A stretch of 64,000 bases of DNA from Pseudomonas sp. MN1F (lineage in GTDB: Bacteria > Pseudomonadota > Gammaproteobacteria > Pseudomonadales > Pseudomonadaceae), in the NCBI RefSeq assembly GCF_009391885.1, contig NZ_VZII01000029.1, positions 1 through 64,000 of the forward strand, read 5' to 3'. Positions within the stretch are counted from its first letter, which is position 1, and every line of letters starts with the position of its first letter. The position numbers and the translations under genes are program-made. Below are positions 38,089-46,819 of this stretch, piece after piece. Under the pieces are notes generated by a model, which saw only the letters and a list, made by a program, of their open reading frames with translations, did not search any database and was not told where the DNA came from.

Positions 38089-38319
38089 ATGGAGCAAGGT
38101 GCAGTCTTCAAAAGTAACCGCAGCCAGGCCATCCGTTTGCCGAAATCCGTTGCCCTTCCCGATGAAGTGACCCGCGTAGACATCGTTGCCGTGGGGCGAA
38201 CCCGCATCATCAGCCCAGCAGGTGAGTCATGGGACAGCTGGTTTGATGGCAACGACGCAAGTACGGACTTCATGGCCAGCCGTGATCAACCTGCCGACCA
38301 GGAACGCGAAGGGTTTTAA
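38089..38319 (+). CDS. vapB: VapB-type antitoxin (AbrB/SpoVT fold)
   Basis: A 76-residue antitoxin. The N-terminal SpoVT/AbrB-like DNA-binding half contains FKSNRSQAIRLPKSV, the signature of VagC/MvpA/VapB antitoxins, and the C-terminal half (WDSWFDG to REGF) should wrap the toxin active site. The ATG at 38089 follows AAGGAGG. The stop and the vapC start share one base (TAATG). The pair lies between cobK and the NfeD gene and looks like a small insertion. It probably represses its own promoter through the palindrome upstream. Confidence 0.9.
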   Translation: MEQGAVFKSNRSQAIRLPKSVALPDEVTRVDIVAVGRTRIISPAGESWDSWFDGNDASTDFMASRDQPADQEREGF

Positions 38320-38738
38320 TGCTCAGGTACATGCTCGACACGAACATCTGCATCTTCACTATCAAGAACAAACCACAATTGGTTCGTGAAGCGTTCAACC
38401 GCCACCACGGTCAGATGGCCATCAGTACCGTTACGTTAATGGAGCTGGTGTCTGGCGCAGAGAAATCAGCACACCCCGAGCGCAATCTTTCGGTAGTGGA
38501 AGGCTTCGCTGCCCGCCTGGAAGTACTCGATTACGATAATCAGGCAGCCGAACACAGTGGGCAACTACGTGCAGAATTGGCACTGGCTGGAACACCGATC
38601 GGTCCATTCGACCAGCTGATAGCTGGCCATGCCCGGGCTCGGGGGCTGGTGCTCGTAACCAACAACCTGCGTGAATTCCAACGAGTCCCAGGTTTGAGAG
38701 TTGAAGACTGGCTGGCCAATCCTGCCGTCCGGGCCTAA
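38319..38738 (+). CDS. vapC: VapC-type PIN-domain RNase toxin
   Basis: The 139-residue protein is a PIN-domain endoribonuclease. The acidic active-site residues are present: D7 in MLDTN, E42 in LMELVSGAE, D98 in PFDQLIAGHA, with N115/N116 in the last position. The MLDTNICIF start and overall length resemble the MvpT/VapC group that cuts initiator tRNA in enterobacteria, so the same target is plausible but unproven. It is coupled to vapB by a TAATG overlap. Confidence 0.9.
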   Translation: MLRYMLDTNICIFTIKNKPQLVREAFNRHHGQMAISTVTLMELVSGAEKSAHPERNLSVVEGFAARLEVLDYDNQAAEHSGQLRAELALAGTPIGPFDQLIAGHARARGLVLVTNNLREFQRVPGLRVEDWLANPAVRA

Positions 38739-38858
38739 CGCGGAAATTTCCTCCCCATCACCTCCTCATCGGCAACGAAACACTCAGAAATTTCCAAGTG
38801 GCCATTCGCCCACTGAGCCCCGTAGACTTTGCGCCTCCCCTTGGAAGGCGTGATTCAT

Positions 38859-39296
38859 ATGGAAATGCAATGGTGGATCTGGCTGGTCTTCGGTATCGGC
38901 CTGATCCTGCTCGAACTGGTCCTGCCCACGTTCTTCATCATCTGGTTCGGCATTGGTGCCGTGCTGGTCTCGCTCATCGCCCTGGCCGCCCCCACCCTGC
39001 AACTGGATATGCAGGTGCTGCTGTGGGTGCTGTTCTCCTCGGTAACCACGTTCCTCTGGTTCAAGCTGTTCAAACGCAAGCAACCGGACGTGCGCTGGAC
39101 TGCCGACAGCGTGATCGGTGAAGTCGGGCTGCTGACCAGCAGTGTCTCGCCATTCCAGAAAGGCCGCGTGCGTTTCCAGAAGCCACTGCTCGGCAACGAG
39201 GAATGGACCTGCGTCGCCGACAGCGACATCCCGGCAGGCGAGCGTGTGCGGCTCGTCACCATCGAAGGCAATACCGCCCGGGTAGTCCGGGCCTGA
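38859..39296 (+). CDS. NfeD-family membrane protein
   Basis: A 145-residue inner-membrane protein with two or three hydrophobic helices at the N-terminus (IWLVFGIGLILLELVLPTFF onward) and a small beta-barrel OB-like domain at the C-terminus (about 80-145, GEVGLLTSS to GNTARVVRA). NfeD proteins pair with SPFH/stomatin proteins, and the next gene encodes one, 27 bp downstream. The pair may organise membrane microdomains or assist membrane-protein quality control, as proposed for YbbK/QmcA-NfeD in E. coli. Confidence 0.88.
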   Translation: MEMQWWIWLVFGIGLILLELVLPTFFIIWFGIGAVLVSLIALAAPTLQLDMQVLLWVLFSSVTTFLWFKLFKRKQPDVRWTADSVIGEVGLLTSSVSPFQKGRVRFQKPLLGNEEWTCVADSDIPAGERVRLVTIEGNTARVVRA

Positions 39297-39323
39297 ATCG
39301 GCATTTAAAAGGAAGTTTGCATC

Positions 39324-40178
39324 ATGACCAGTCTCATCGTCGTCGGCGCCATCGCCCTGTTTGTCCTGATCACCGTGTTCAAGGGGGTGCGTATCGTGCC
39401 CCAGGGCGAGGAGTGGATCGTCGAGCGCCTGGGCCGCTACCACAGCACCCTCAAACCCGGCCTGAACATCGTCATCCCGTACATGGATGTGGTTGCCTAC
39501 CGCCTGCCGACCAAGGACATCATCCTCGACGTGCAGGAGCAGGAGATCATCACCCGTGACAACGCGGTGATCGTCGCCAACGCCCTGTGCTTCGCCAAGG
39601 TGGTCGACCCGCAGAAGGCCTCTTACGGCGTGCAGAACTTCTCGTTCGCCGTCACCAGCCTGACCATGACCTCGCTGCGCGCCATCGTCGGCGCCATGGA
39701 CCTGGACGAAGCGCTGTCGAGCCGCGAACAGATCAAGGCGCGCTTGCGTGAAGCGATGTCCGAGCAGACCGAAGACTGGGGCGTGACCGTGCGCTCGGTG
39801 GAGATCCAGGACATCAAGCCGTCAGAGAACATGCAGCTGGCCATGGAACGCCAGGCGGCCGCCGAGCGTGAGCGTAAAGCCGACGTGACCCGTGCCGAGG
39901 GGGCCAAGCAGGCGGCGATCCTCGAAGCCGAGGCGCGCCTGCAGTCGGCCAAGCTGGATGCCGAAGCGCAAATCAACCTGGCCGAGGCCTCGGCGCGGGC
40001 CATTTCGCTGGTCAAGGAAGCGGTGGGCAACGAGACCGTACCGGCCATGTACCTGCTGGGCGAGCGTTATGTGGGAGCCATGGAGAACCTGGCCAGCAGC
40101 AGCAATGCCAAAGTCGTGGTGCTGCCAGCGGACCTGCAGGAGACCGTGCGCGGGCTGATGGGCCGCAACAAGGCTTGA
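39324..40178 (+). CDS. SPFH/Band 7 (stomatin-like, QmcA-type) protein
   Basis: The 284-residue protein has one N-terminal membrane anchor (LIVVGAIALFVLITVFKGV), followed by an SPFH/band-7 domain (about 25-190, VPQGEEWIVERLGRYHSTL) and a helical coiled-coil rich in Ala, Glu and Arg (about 175-235). This is the bacterial stomatin type found next to NfeD. It should oligomerise at the membrane and form a complex with the NfeD protein. A perfect-looking GC hairpin follows 8 bp after the stop. Confidence 0.92.
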   Translation: MTSLIVVGAIALFVLITVFKGVRIVPQGEEWIVERLGRYHSTLKPGLNIVIPYMDVVAYRLPTKDIILDVQEQEIITRDNAVIVANALCFAKVVDPQKASYGVQNFSFAVTSLTMTSLRAIVGAMDLDEALSSREQIKARLREAMSEQTEDWGVTVRSVEIQDIKPSENMQLAMERQAAAERERKADVTRAEGAKQAAILEAEARLQSAKLDAEAQINLAEASARAISLVKEAVGNETVPAMYLLGERYVGAMENLASSSNAKVVVLPADLQETVRGLMGRNKA

Positions 40179-40185
40179 GCATTCC

Positions 40186-40204
40186 GGGGCTGCTTCGCGG
40201 CCCC
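40186..40204 (+). terminator. GC-rich hairpin after the SPFH gene
   Basis: GGGGCTGC and GCGGCCCC pair around TTC (one G-U pair). It resembles the hairpins that open the composite REP units in this window and probably ends the nfeD-SPFH transcript. Confidence 0.55.
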
Positions 40205-40225
40205 AAACCACCCCGCCTGCGTCAC

Positions 40226-40256
40226 TTCACCGCACCCCAGCATTTTTACCTATACT
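40226..40256 (+). promoter_or_regulatory. Candidate promoter of the copper cluster
   Basis: TATACT at 40251-40256 is a good -10. TTCACC at 40226 with a 19-bp spacer is a poor -35. No metal-regulator site is recognisable. Confidence 0.3.
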
Positions 40257-40298
40257 CCGCCTTACAATACCGCCCACGATTCCTGACCGGATCTCTCC

Positions 40299-40688
40299 AT
40301 GCCCCCACGTCGGCACATTGCCTGGATAGCCTGCCTAGCAGTGCTGTTCAACCTGCTGGCCATGCCGCTGTCTTCTGCCGCGCCCAAAAGCCCGGCCGAG
40401 CAGCTGCTGTGGGGGGCTTTCTGTTCCAGCCTGGCCGGCAAGGCCAAGGCCGATGTCCAGGCCCTGGCCAAGATCGACCTCGGCACGCAAAGCGACCAGC
40501 ACGCCAACATGCAGCACTGCTGGTGCTGTTCGGGCGCTGCACCGCTGCTGGCCCTGCCGGGTTATCCGCCGCAACTGCACAACCCGCCGACGCTGTTGGC
40601 CGGGCGCGAGCCGCCACCTGCCAGTTACCAACCCACGCCGCGCCAGCTATGGCCCGCGCTCAATCCCCGTGCCTCTCCGCTGGTCTGA
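40299..40688 (+). CDS. DUF2946 protein, first copy
   Basis: This 129-residue protein has an N-terminal signal or anchor helix (AWIACLAVLFNLLAMPLSSA) and the DUF2946 core with a cysteine cluster CWCCSG in the middle. DUF2946 genes are typically found beside copper receptors and PCu(A)C chaperones in pseudomonads, but the family has no tested function. The cysteines could bind Cu(I). Here it heads a row of five co-oriented genes. The start at 40299 is an ATG in CTCCATGCCCC. Confidence 0.8.
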   Translation: MPPRRHIAWIACLAVLFNLLAMPLSSAAPKSPAEQLLWGAFCSSLAGKAKADVQALAKIDLGTQSDQHANMQHCWCCSGAAPLLALPGYPPQLHNPPTLLAGREPPPASYQPTPRQLWPALNPRASPLV

Positions 40689-40734
40689 GTTCATCACGCT
40701 GTCTGCCTGAACCTGAACCGATCGGAGACTCACC

Positions 40735-41220
40735 ATGCTCAAGCAAGCCCTTGTCCTGGCTGCCCTGTTGCTGCCCGGCGCCTACGCCAACGCCCATGAA
40801 TACACCGTGGGCGACCTGCACATCGCCCACCCGTGGTCACTGCAATTGCCGCCCAACGCTCCTAACGTTGCCGCCTATTTCGTCGTGCACAACAACGGCA
40901 AGGCCGATGACCGTCTGCTGGGTGTCGACAGCCCGATCAGCGATGACGCACAGCTGCATGAGCACGCCATGAGCGCCAGCGGCGCGATGAAGATGCAGCA
41001 GGTACAAAGCGTGGCAGTGCCCGCCGGCAAAGACCTGGTGTTCGCCCCCAGCGCTTACCACGTGATGCTGATGCAGCCCAAGGACCGCAGCCTGCTTACC
41101 GACGGCAAGCGCTTCCCGCTGACCCTGCACTTCGAGAAGGCTGGCGACATCACCGTCGACGTGGCCGTTCAGAAGCAGGCGCCAGCGGACCAGCCCCAGG
41201 GCCACGAACACGCGCACTGA
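40735..41220 (+). CDS. Periplasmic copper chaperone PCu(A)C
   Basis: PCu(A)C proteins carry Cu(I) in the periplasm, often to cytochrome oxidase assembly. The 161-residue precursor has a signal peptide (MLKQALVLAALLLPGAYANA) and the metal motif H75-x11-M87-x21-H109-x-M111, with a glutamate where some members have a methionine after the first histidine. An extra C-terminal tail GHEHAH adds possible copper ligands. It lies 46 bp after the first DUF2946 gene. Confidence 0.92.
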   Translation: MLKQALVLAALLLPGAYANAHEYTVGDLHIAHPWSLQLPPNAPNVAAYFVVHNNGKADDRLLGVDSPISDDAQLHEHAMSASGAMKMQQVQSVAVPAGKDLVFAPSAYHVMLMQPKDRSLLTDGKRFPLTLHFEKAGDITVDVAVQKQAPADQPQGHEHAH

Positions 41221-41245
41221 CGCCCGCTGACAGGCGCTCGCCAAC

Positions 41246-41683
41246 ATGAGCCTGCCGCGCAACAGTTTCAGCCGTACCACCCGCCCTGAACGCAGGCGCG
41301 TCGGTGGCGGCTGGCTGAGCCTGTTCGCCATGTGGATGATCTTCATCGGCCCGCTGATTTCCCAGTCGATGCCGATGGACCACCACGCCGGCATGAGCAT
41401 GCCGATGGACATGTCGATGTCCATGCCTGCGGCCCACGGCAATGGCAGCGATACCCATCACGGCCACGGCAACGATGGCCAGTTGCATGTGATGTGGGAA
41501 AAGTGTGGCTACTGCAGCCTGCTGTTCAACTGCCCGGCCTTGCCGCAAACCCTCAGCCCGCTCAGCGTCGCCAGCGCAGTTCCCCCCACCCTCCTCCCGG
41601 CCCCCACGCGCCAGGGCCATGCCCGGCAGGCTGTGTTCCCCGGTGCGCGCAGCCGCGCGCCGCCCCTTTCGATCAGCGTCTGA
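41246..41683 (+). CDS. DUF2946 protein, second copy, Met/His-rich
   Basis: A 145-residue protein with a membrane helix (WLSLFAMWMIFIGPLISQ) followed by a striking Met/His-rich stretch, about residues 47-80, with repeated MPMD/MSMP units and clusters of HH and HGHG. The DUF2946 cysteine motif here is KCGYCSLLFNC. The ligand pattern is like periplasmic Cu(I)/Cu(II)-binding segments of CopC, CopB or PcoE. It lies 25 bp after the chaperone gene and 66 bp before the copper receptor gene. A role in presenting copper to the receptor or chaperone is inference. Confidence 0.78.
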   Translation: MSLPRNSFSRTTRPERRRVGGGWLSLFAMWMIFIGPLISQSMPMDHHAGMSMPMDMSMSMPAAHGNGSDTHHGHGNDGQLHVMWEKCGYCSLLFNCPALPQTLSPLSVASAVPPTLLPAPTRQGHARQAVFPGARSRAPPLSISV

Positions 41684-41749
41684 CACCCCCGTTATCGCCC
41701 GGAGCCAGGAGGCTTCGCGCACACTCATGACTGATCGACTGGAATCATT

Positions 41750-43807
41750 ATGTCCGGCTGCACCCCTGTTTTATTCCCATCCCTGCGAGGGACATTCGCT
41801 GCGCTGTGCGGCTCGCTGCTCGCGCCCATGGCCCTGGCTGCCGAACCTGGCCATGAAGGCCCTGAGGCCGAGCTGAGCCCGACGGTGATCACCGCGCTTG
41901 CGCCGAGCTCGCCGCTGACTGTGGTCACCAACCCCAAGGACCCGCGCCAACCCGTGCCGGCCAGCGACGGGGCCGACTACCTGAAGACCATCCCCGGCTT
42001 CTCGGCCATCCGCGCCGGTGGCACCAATGGCGACCCGGTGCTGCGCGGCATGTTCGGCTCGCGCCTGAACATCCTCACCAACGGCGGCGTGATGCTCGGC
42101 GCCTGCCCCAACCGCATGGACGCCCCGACCTCCTACATCGCCCCGGAAACCTACGACCGCCTGACCGTGATCAAAGGCCCGCAAAGCGTGATCTGGGGGC
42201 CAGGCGGCTCGGCGGGCACCATCCTCTTCGAGCGTGAGCCGGAGAAGTTCGGCACCCTCGGCAGCCGGGTCAACGCCAGCCTGCTGGCCGGCTCCAACGG
42301 CCGCTTCGACAAGGTGCTCGATGCGGCGGCCGGCAACAGCCAGGGCTATGCGCGCTTCGTCGGCAACCAGTCGCACTCGGACGATTACCACGATGGCAAC
42401 GGCGACACCGTGCCTTCGCGCTGGGAGAAATGGAACGGCGACGTGGCCCTGGGCTGGACGCCCGACCAGGACACGCTGCTCGAACTCACCGCCGGCAAGG
42501 GTGACGGCGAGGCACGCTATGCCGGCCGTGGCATGGATGGCGCGCAATTCAAGCGCGAAAGCCTGGGCCTGCGTTTTGAAAAGTCCAACCTCGGCGAGGT
42601 GCTCGACAAGGTCGAGGCGCAGGTCTACTACAACTACGCCGACCACGTGATGGACAACTACAGCCTGCGTACCCCCTCGGGCACCGGCATGATGGCCGGC
42701 CCCATGGCCGCCGCCGTCGACCGCCGCACCTTGGGTGCACGGATCAAGGCCACCTGGCGCTGGGCCGACGTGCAACTGGTCAGCGGCATCGATGCGCAGA
42801 CCAACGAGCACCGCGCACGCAGCGCCATGGGCATCGACACCTACAAGGACAAGCCCTGGGAGAAGGACGCCGACTTCCACAACTACGGCGCATTCGGCGA
42901 ACTGACCTGGTACGCCACCGCTGAAGATCGCCTGATCACCGGCGCCCGCCTGGACCGCGCCTCGGCCCGGGACTTCCGCGATGACAGCACCACCAACGGC
43001 GACACCCGCGCCGACACGCTACCCAGCGGTTTCATCCGCTACGAGCACGACCTGGCAGCGCTGCCGGCCACCACCTACATCGGCCTCGGCCACGCCCAGC
43101 GCTTCCCGGACTACTGGGAACTGTTCTCCCCGGACCAGGGCCCTGCCGGCTCGGTGAATGCCTTCGACAGCATCAAGCCCGAGAAGACCACCCAGCTCGA
43201 CTTTGGCATCCAGTACCGCGACGAGCGCCTGGACGCCTGGGCCTCGGGCTATGTCGGGCAGATTCGCGACTACATCCTGTTCGACTACCGCACCGGGATG
43301 ATGGGCATGAGCAGCTCCCAGGCACAGAACATCGACGCCCGCATCATGGGCGGCGAACTGGGCGCGGCCTACAAGCTGACCGAGCGCTGGAAGGCCGATG
43401 CCACCCTGGCCTACGCCTGGGGCAAGAACAGCAGCGACGGCAAGGCACTGCCGCAGATGCCGCCGCTGGAAAGCCGCCTGGGCCTGACCTACAGCCGCGA
43501 CAGCTGGAGCGCCGGAGCGCTGTGGCGCCTGGTGGCTGAGCAGAACCGCATCGCCGAAAACCAGGGCAACGTGGTCGGCAAGGACTTCGACAAGAGCGCC
43601 GGCTTCGGCGTGTTCTCGCTCAACGGCGCCTACAAGGTGAACCACAACCTCAAGCTCAGCGCGGGGGTCGACAACCTGTTCGACAAGGCCTACGCCGAGC
43701 ACCTGAACCTGGCCGGGAATGCCGGGTTCGGCTACCCGGCCAATGATCCACAGCCGGTGAACGAGCCAGGCAGGACCTTCTGGACCAAGGTCGATTTCAG
43801 CTTCTGA
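41750..43807 (+). CDS. TonB-dependent copper receptor (OprC type)
   Basis: A 685-residue outer-membrane beta-barrel of the TonB-dependent copper receptor family, related to P. aeruginosa OprC and P. stutzeri NosA. A signal peptide precedes the plug domain with GADYLKTIPGFSAIRAGGTNGDPVLRGMFGSR. GACPNRMDAPTSY is the likely metal-binding CxxxM segment described for OprC. The protein ends in aromatic residues (WTKVDFSF), the usual barrel-assembly signal. It lies within a row of copper-related genes and should import copper across the outer membrane. The OprC name is by family. Confidence 0.9.
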   Translation: MSGCTPVLFPSLRGTFAALCGSLLAPMALAAEPGHEGPEAELSPTVITALAPSSPLTVVTNPKDPRQPVPASDGADYLKTIPGFSAIRAGGTNGDPVLRGMFGSRLNILTNGGVMLGACPNRMDAPTSYIAPETYDRLTVIKGPQSVIWGPGGSAGTILFEREPEKFGTLGSRVNASLLAGSNGRFDKVLDAAAGNSQGYARFVGNQSHSDDYHDGNGDTVPSRWEKWNGDVALGWTPDQDTLLELTAGKGDGEARYAGRGMDGAQFKRESLGLRFEKSNLGEVLDKVEAQVYYNYADHVMDNYSLRTPSGTGMMAGPMAAAVDRRTLGARIKATWRWADVQLVSGIDAQTNEHRARSAMGIDTYKDKPWEKDADFHNYGAFGELTWYATAEDRLITGARLDRASARDFRDDSTTNGDTRADTLPSGFIRYEHDLAALPATTYIGLGHAQRFPDYWELFSPDQGPAGSVNAFDSIKPEKTTQLDFGIQYRDERLDAWASGYVGQIRDYILFDYRTGMMGMSSSQAQNIDARIMGGELGAAYKLTERWKADATLAYAWGKNSSDGKALPQMPPLESRLGLTYSRDSWSAGALWRLVAEQNRIAENQGNVVGKDFDKSAGFGVFSLNGAYKVNHNLKLSAGVDNLFDKAYAEHLNLAGNAGFGYPANDPQPVNEPGRTFWTKVDFSF

Positions 43808-43865
43808 CAACAACAACGGGCGCGGCTTCGGGCGCGCCCATCAGCTGGTCAAACAGGAGGTTCCC

Positions 43866-45233
43866 ATGAGCGGAACACGCGTTTCCTTCTACAACCTGGC
43901 CTGGCGCTGGCACTTCTATGCCGGGCTGTTCGTCGCCCCTTTCATGATCCTGCTGGCACTCACCGGGATCATCTACCTGTTCAAGCCGCAGCTCGACCCG
44001 CTGCTGTACCGTGACTTGATGGTGGTCGAAGCCGGCCACCACCGACAGGGCGCCGACACGCTGCTGGCTGAAGTGCGCCAGGCCTACCCGAAAGGCCATG
44101 TCGGCCAGTACCTGCCGCCGATCAATGCCGAGCGCAGCGCGCAGTTCGTGGTGCATGACGCTGGCCGCGAGCTGAACGTGTTCGTTGACCCGTACAGCGG
44201 CAAGATCCTTGGCGAGCAGGACGGCAAGCAGAACCTGCAGGCCATCGCCCGCGCCCTGCACGGCGAACTGATGGTCGGCACGGTCGGTGACCGCCTGGTG
44301 GAACTGGCTGCCGGCTGGGGCATCGTGCTGGTGGTGTCTGGCCTGTACCTGTGGTGGCCACGCGGGCGCAACGGTGCCGGCGTGCTGTGGCCACGCTTCG
44401 CGGCGAAAGGCCGGTTGTTCTGGCGCGACCTGCATGCCGTGACCGGGTTCTGGGGTTCTGCCCTGCTGTTGCTGATGCTGGTCAGCGGCATGACCTGGAC
44501 CGGCCTGTGGGGCAAGCAGTACGCCGATCTGTGGAACCGCTTTCCGGCTGCAATGTGGAATGACGTGCCCAAGTCGGACCAGGAGGCGCGCGAACTGAAC
44601 AGCGCGCATCGCCAGACCGTGCCATGGGCGATGGAGAACACGCCGATGCCGCAATCCGGCGCCCATGCCGAGCATGCCGGGCACCACAGGATGGACAGTG
44701 CACCGGCCGCGCCACAGGTCAGCCTGCAGCAGGTGGAAGACATCGCCACGGCGCGCCAGGTCGCGCCGGGCTACAGCATCACCACGCCGACCACTGCCGA
44801 AGGCGTGTACACCATCGCCGTGTTCGCCGACGACCCGCGCAACGATGCCACCCTGCATGTCGACCAGTACACCGGCAAGGTGCTGGCCGATGTGCGCTGG
44901 CAGGACTACAGCCCGGTGGCCCGCGCTACCGAGCTGGGCGTGATGCTGCACGAGGGCAAGATGTTCGGGGCGCTGAACCAGATCATCATCCTGCTGGTGT
45001 GCCTGATGATCCTGCTGGGTTCGGTGAGCGGCCTGGTGATGTGGTGGAAACGCCGGCCGGAGGGTGGCCTGGGCGTACCGCCGCTGCGCCATGACCTGCC
45101 GCGCTGGAAGGCGGCAGTGGGGGTGATGCTGGTGCTGGGCGTGATGTTCCCGCTGGTGGGGGTGTCGATGGTGGTGATGTGGGTGGTGGATAGCCTGCTG
45201 GTGAAGCGCCGCCGGGTGCTGGCCAATGCCTGA
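43866..45233 (+). CDS. PepSY-associated transmembrane protein
   Basis: A 455-residue inner-membrane protein with PepSY domains and four or five membrane helices (near residues 17-38, about 135-160, 190-215, 375-400 and 415-440). It resembles iron-regulated membrane proteins that sit beside TonB-dependent receptors and are thought to move electrons or reduce metal. Between helices three and four is an insert containing MPQSGAHAEHAGHHRMD, a Met/His patch matching the metal theme of the cluster. It starts 58 bp after the copper receptor. A role as a cupric reductase is inference. Confidence 0.85.
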   Translation: MSGTRVSFYNLAWRWHFYAGLFVAPFMILLALTGIIYLFKPQLDPLLYRDLMVVEAGHHRQGADTLLAEVRQAYPKGHVGQYLPPINAERSAQFVVHDAGRELNVFVDPYSGKILGEQDGKQNLQAIARALHGELMVGTVGDRLVELAAGWGIVLVVSGLYLWWPRGRNGAGVLWPRFAAKGRLFWRDLHAVTGFWGSALLLLMLVSGMTWTGLWGKQYADLWNRFPAAMWNDVPKSDQEARELNSAHRQTVPWAMENTPMPQSGAHAEHAGHHRMDSAPAAPQVSLQQVEDIATARQVAPGYSITTPTTAEGVYTIAVFADDPRNDATLHVDQYTGKVLADVRWQDYSPVARATELGVMLHEGKMFGALNQIIILLVCLMILLGSVSGLVMWWKRRPEGGLGVPPLRHDLPRWKAAVGVMLVLGVMFPLVGVSMVVMWVVDSLLVKRRRVLANA

Positions 45234-45246
45234 GTGTTGACCTGCA

Positions 45247-45282
45247 CCGGCCTCTTCGCGGGTAAAGCCGCGAAGAGGCCGG
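45247..45282. repeat. Perfect inverted repeat after the PepSY gene
   Basis: CCGGCCTCTTCGCGG and CCGCGAAGAGGCCGG make a 15-bp perfect stem with a 6-nt loop. A near copy with a longer stem lies at 53187-53236, so this is a dispersed REP type, probably acting as a terminator here. Confidence 0.7.
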
Positions 45283-45405
45283 CACAGGAGAAATGCTGCA
45301 CCGCAATAGTCGAGTCGATCTGTCGCGCGTCTATCTGGCACGAGCGTGTTAGCCTACCCGGCTACCTCTGACAAGCAGACTGACCTTTCAAGGGATTGCA
45401 GCTTT

Positions 45406-46812
45406 ATGACGCAAACTTCTCCGACTGCGCCAGGTGACCAGCATCTGCAGCGCAACCTGACCAACCGCCATATCCAGCTGATCGCCATTGGCGGCGCCAT
45501 CGGCACCGGGCTGTTCATGGGCTCGGGCAAGACCATCAGCCTGGCCGGGCCGTCGATCATCTTCGTCTACATGATCATTGGCTTCATGCTGTTCTTCGTC
45601 ATGCGCGCCATGGGCGAACTGCTGCTGTCGAACCTCAACTACAAGTCGTTCATCGACTTCTCCGCCGACCTGCTCGGCCCCTGGGCTGGCTATTTCACTG
45701 GCTGGACCTACTGGTTCTGCTGGGTGGTCACCGGCATCGCCGACGTGGTCGCGATCGCCGCCTACACGCAATTCTGGTTCCCCGACCTGCCGCAGTGGAT
45801 ACCGGCGCTGACCTGTGTCGGCCTGCTGCTGTCGCTGAACCTGGTGACAGTGAAAATGTTCGGCGAGCTGGAGTTCTGGTTCGCCCTGGTCAAGATCGTC
45901 GCCATCCTCGGCCTGGTGGTTACCGGCCTGTACATGGTCATCACCGGCTTCACCTCGCCGAGCGGGCGCACTGCACAACTGGCCAACCTGTGGAACGATG
46001 GCGGCATGTTCCCCAATGGCCTGATGGGCTTCTTCGCCGGCTTCCAGATCGCCGTGTTCGCCTTCGTCGGCATCGAGCTGGTGGGCACCACCGCAGCTGA
46101 AGCGAAGAACCCCGAGCGCACCTTGCCACGGGCGATCAACTCGATCCCGATCCGCATCATCGTGTTCTACGTGCTGGCGCTGATTGCGATCATGGCGGTA
46201 ACCCCATGGCGCGACGTGGTACCGGGCAAAAGCCCGTTCGTGGAACTGTTCGTGCTGGCCGGTCTGCCGGCAGCGGCGAGCATCATCAACTTCGTGGTGC
46301 TGACCTCGGCCGCTTCGTCGGCCAACAGCGGCGTGTTCTCCACCAGCCGCATGCTCTATGGCCTGTCCCAGGAAGGCGATGCGCCCAAGGCGTTCGAGAA
46401 ACTGTCGAGCCGCTCGGTGCCGGCCAACGGCCTGTACTTCTCCTGCACCTGCCTGCTGCTGGGCGCGGTGCTGATCTACCTGGTGCCAAACGTGATCGAA
46501 GCGTTCACCCTGGTCACCACCGTCTCGGCGGTGCTGTTCATGTTCGTCTGGACGCTGATCCTGCTGTCGTACCTGAAGTACCGCACGCACCGCGATGCGC
46601 TGCACCAGGCGTCGAAGTACAAGATGCCGGGCGGGCGCTTCATGTGCTACGTGTGCCTGGCGTTCTTCGCCTTTATCCTGGTGTTGCTGAGCCTGGAAGC
46701 AGACACCCGCTCGGCGCTGGTGGTGACGCCGATCTGGTTCCTGCTGCTGGCGGTGACCTACCAGTTCGTGCGTAGCCGCCGTCATCCGCGCTCGGCGGTG
46801 CGTAACGGCTGA
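45406..46812 (+). CDS. cycA: D-serine/D-alanine/glycine:H+ symporter CycA
   Basis: CycA is a twelve-helix amino acid-polyamine-organocation permease. The 468-residue sequence follows E. coli CycA very closely from NLTNRHIQLIAIGGAIGTG through AGPSIIFVYMIIGFMLFF, GYFTGWTYWFCWVVTG and NSIPIRIIVFYVLALI. The start at 45406 gives MTQTSPTAPGDQ and matches the usual length of about 470; a frame opening 60 bp earlier was not used. It is flanked by REP units on both sides and appears to be a single-gene transcript. Confidence 0.93.
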   Translation: MTQTSPTAPGDQHLQRNLTNRHIQLIAIGGAIGTGLFMGSGKTISLAGPSIIFVYMIIGFMLFFVMRAMGELLLSNLNYKSFIDFSADLLGPWAGYFTGWTYWFCWVVTGIADVVAIAAYTQFWFPDLPQWIPALTCVGLLLSLNLVTVKMFGELEFWFALVKIVAILGLVVTGLYMVITGFTSPSGRTAQLANLWNDGGMFPNGLMGFFAGFQIAVFAFVGIELVGTTAAEAKNPERTLPRAINSIPIRIIVFYVLALIAIMAVTPWRDVVPGKSPFVELFVLAGLPAAASIINFVVLTSAASSANSGVFSTSRMLYGLSQEGDAPKAFEKLSSRSVPANGLYFSCTCLLLGAVLIYLVPNVIEAFTLVTTVSAVLFMFVWTLILLSYLKYRTHRDALHQASKYKMPGGRFMCYVCLAFFAFILVLLSLEADTRSALVVTPIWFLLLAVTYQFVRSRRHPRSAVRNG

Positions 46813-46819
46813 TGGCCAA

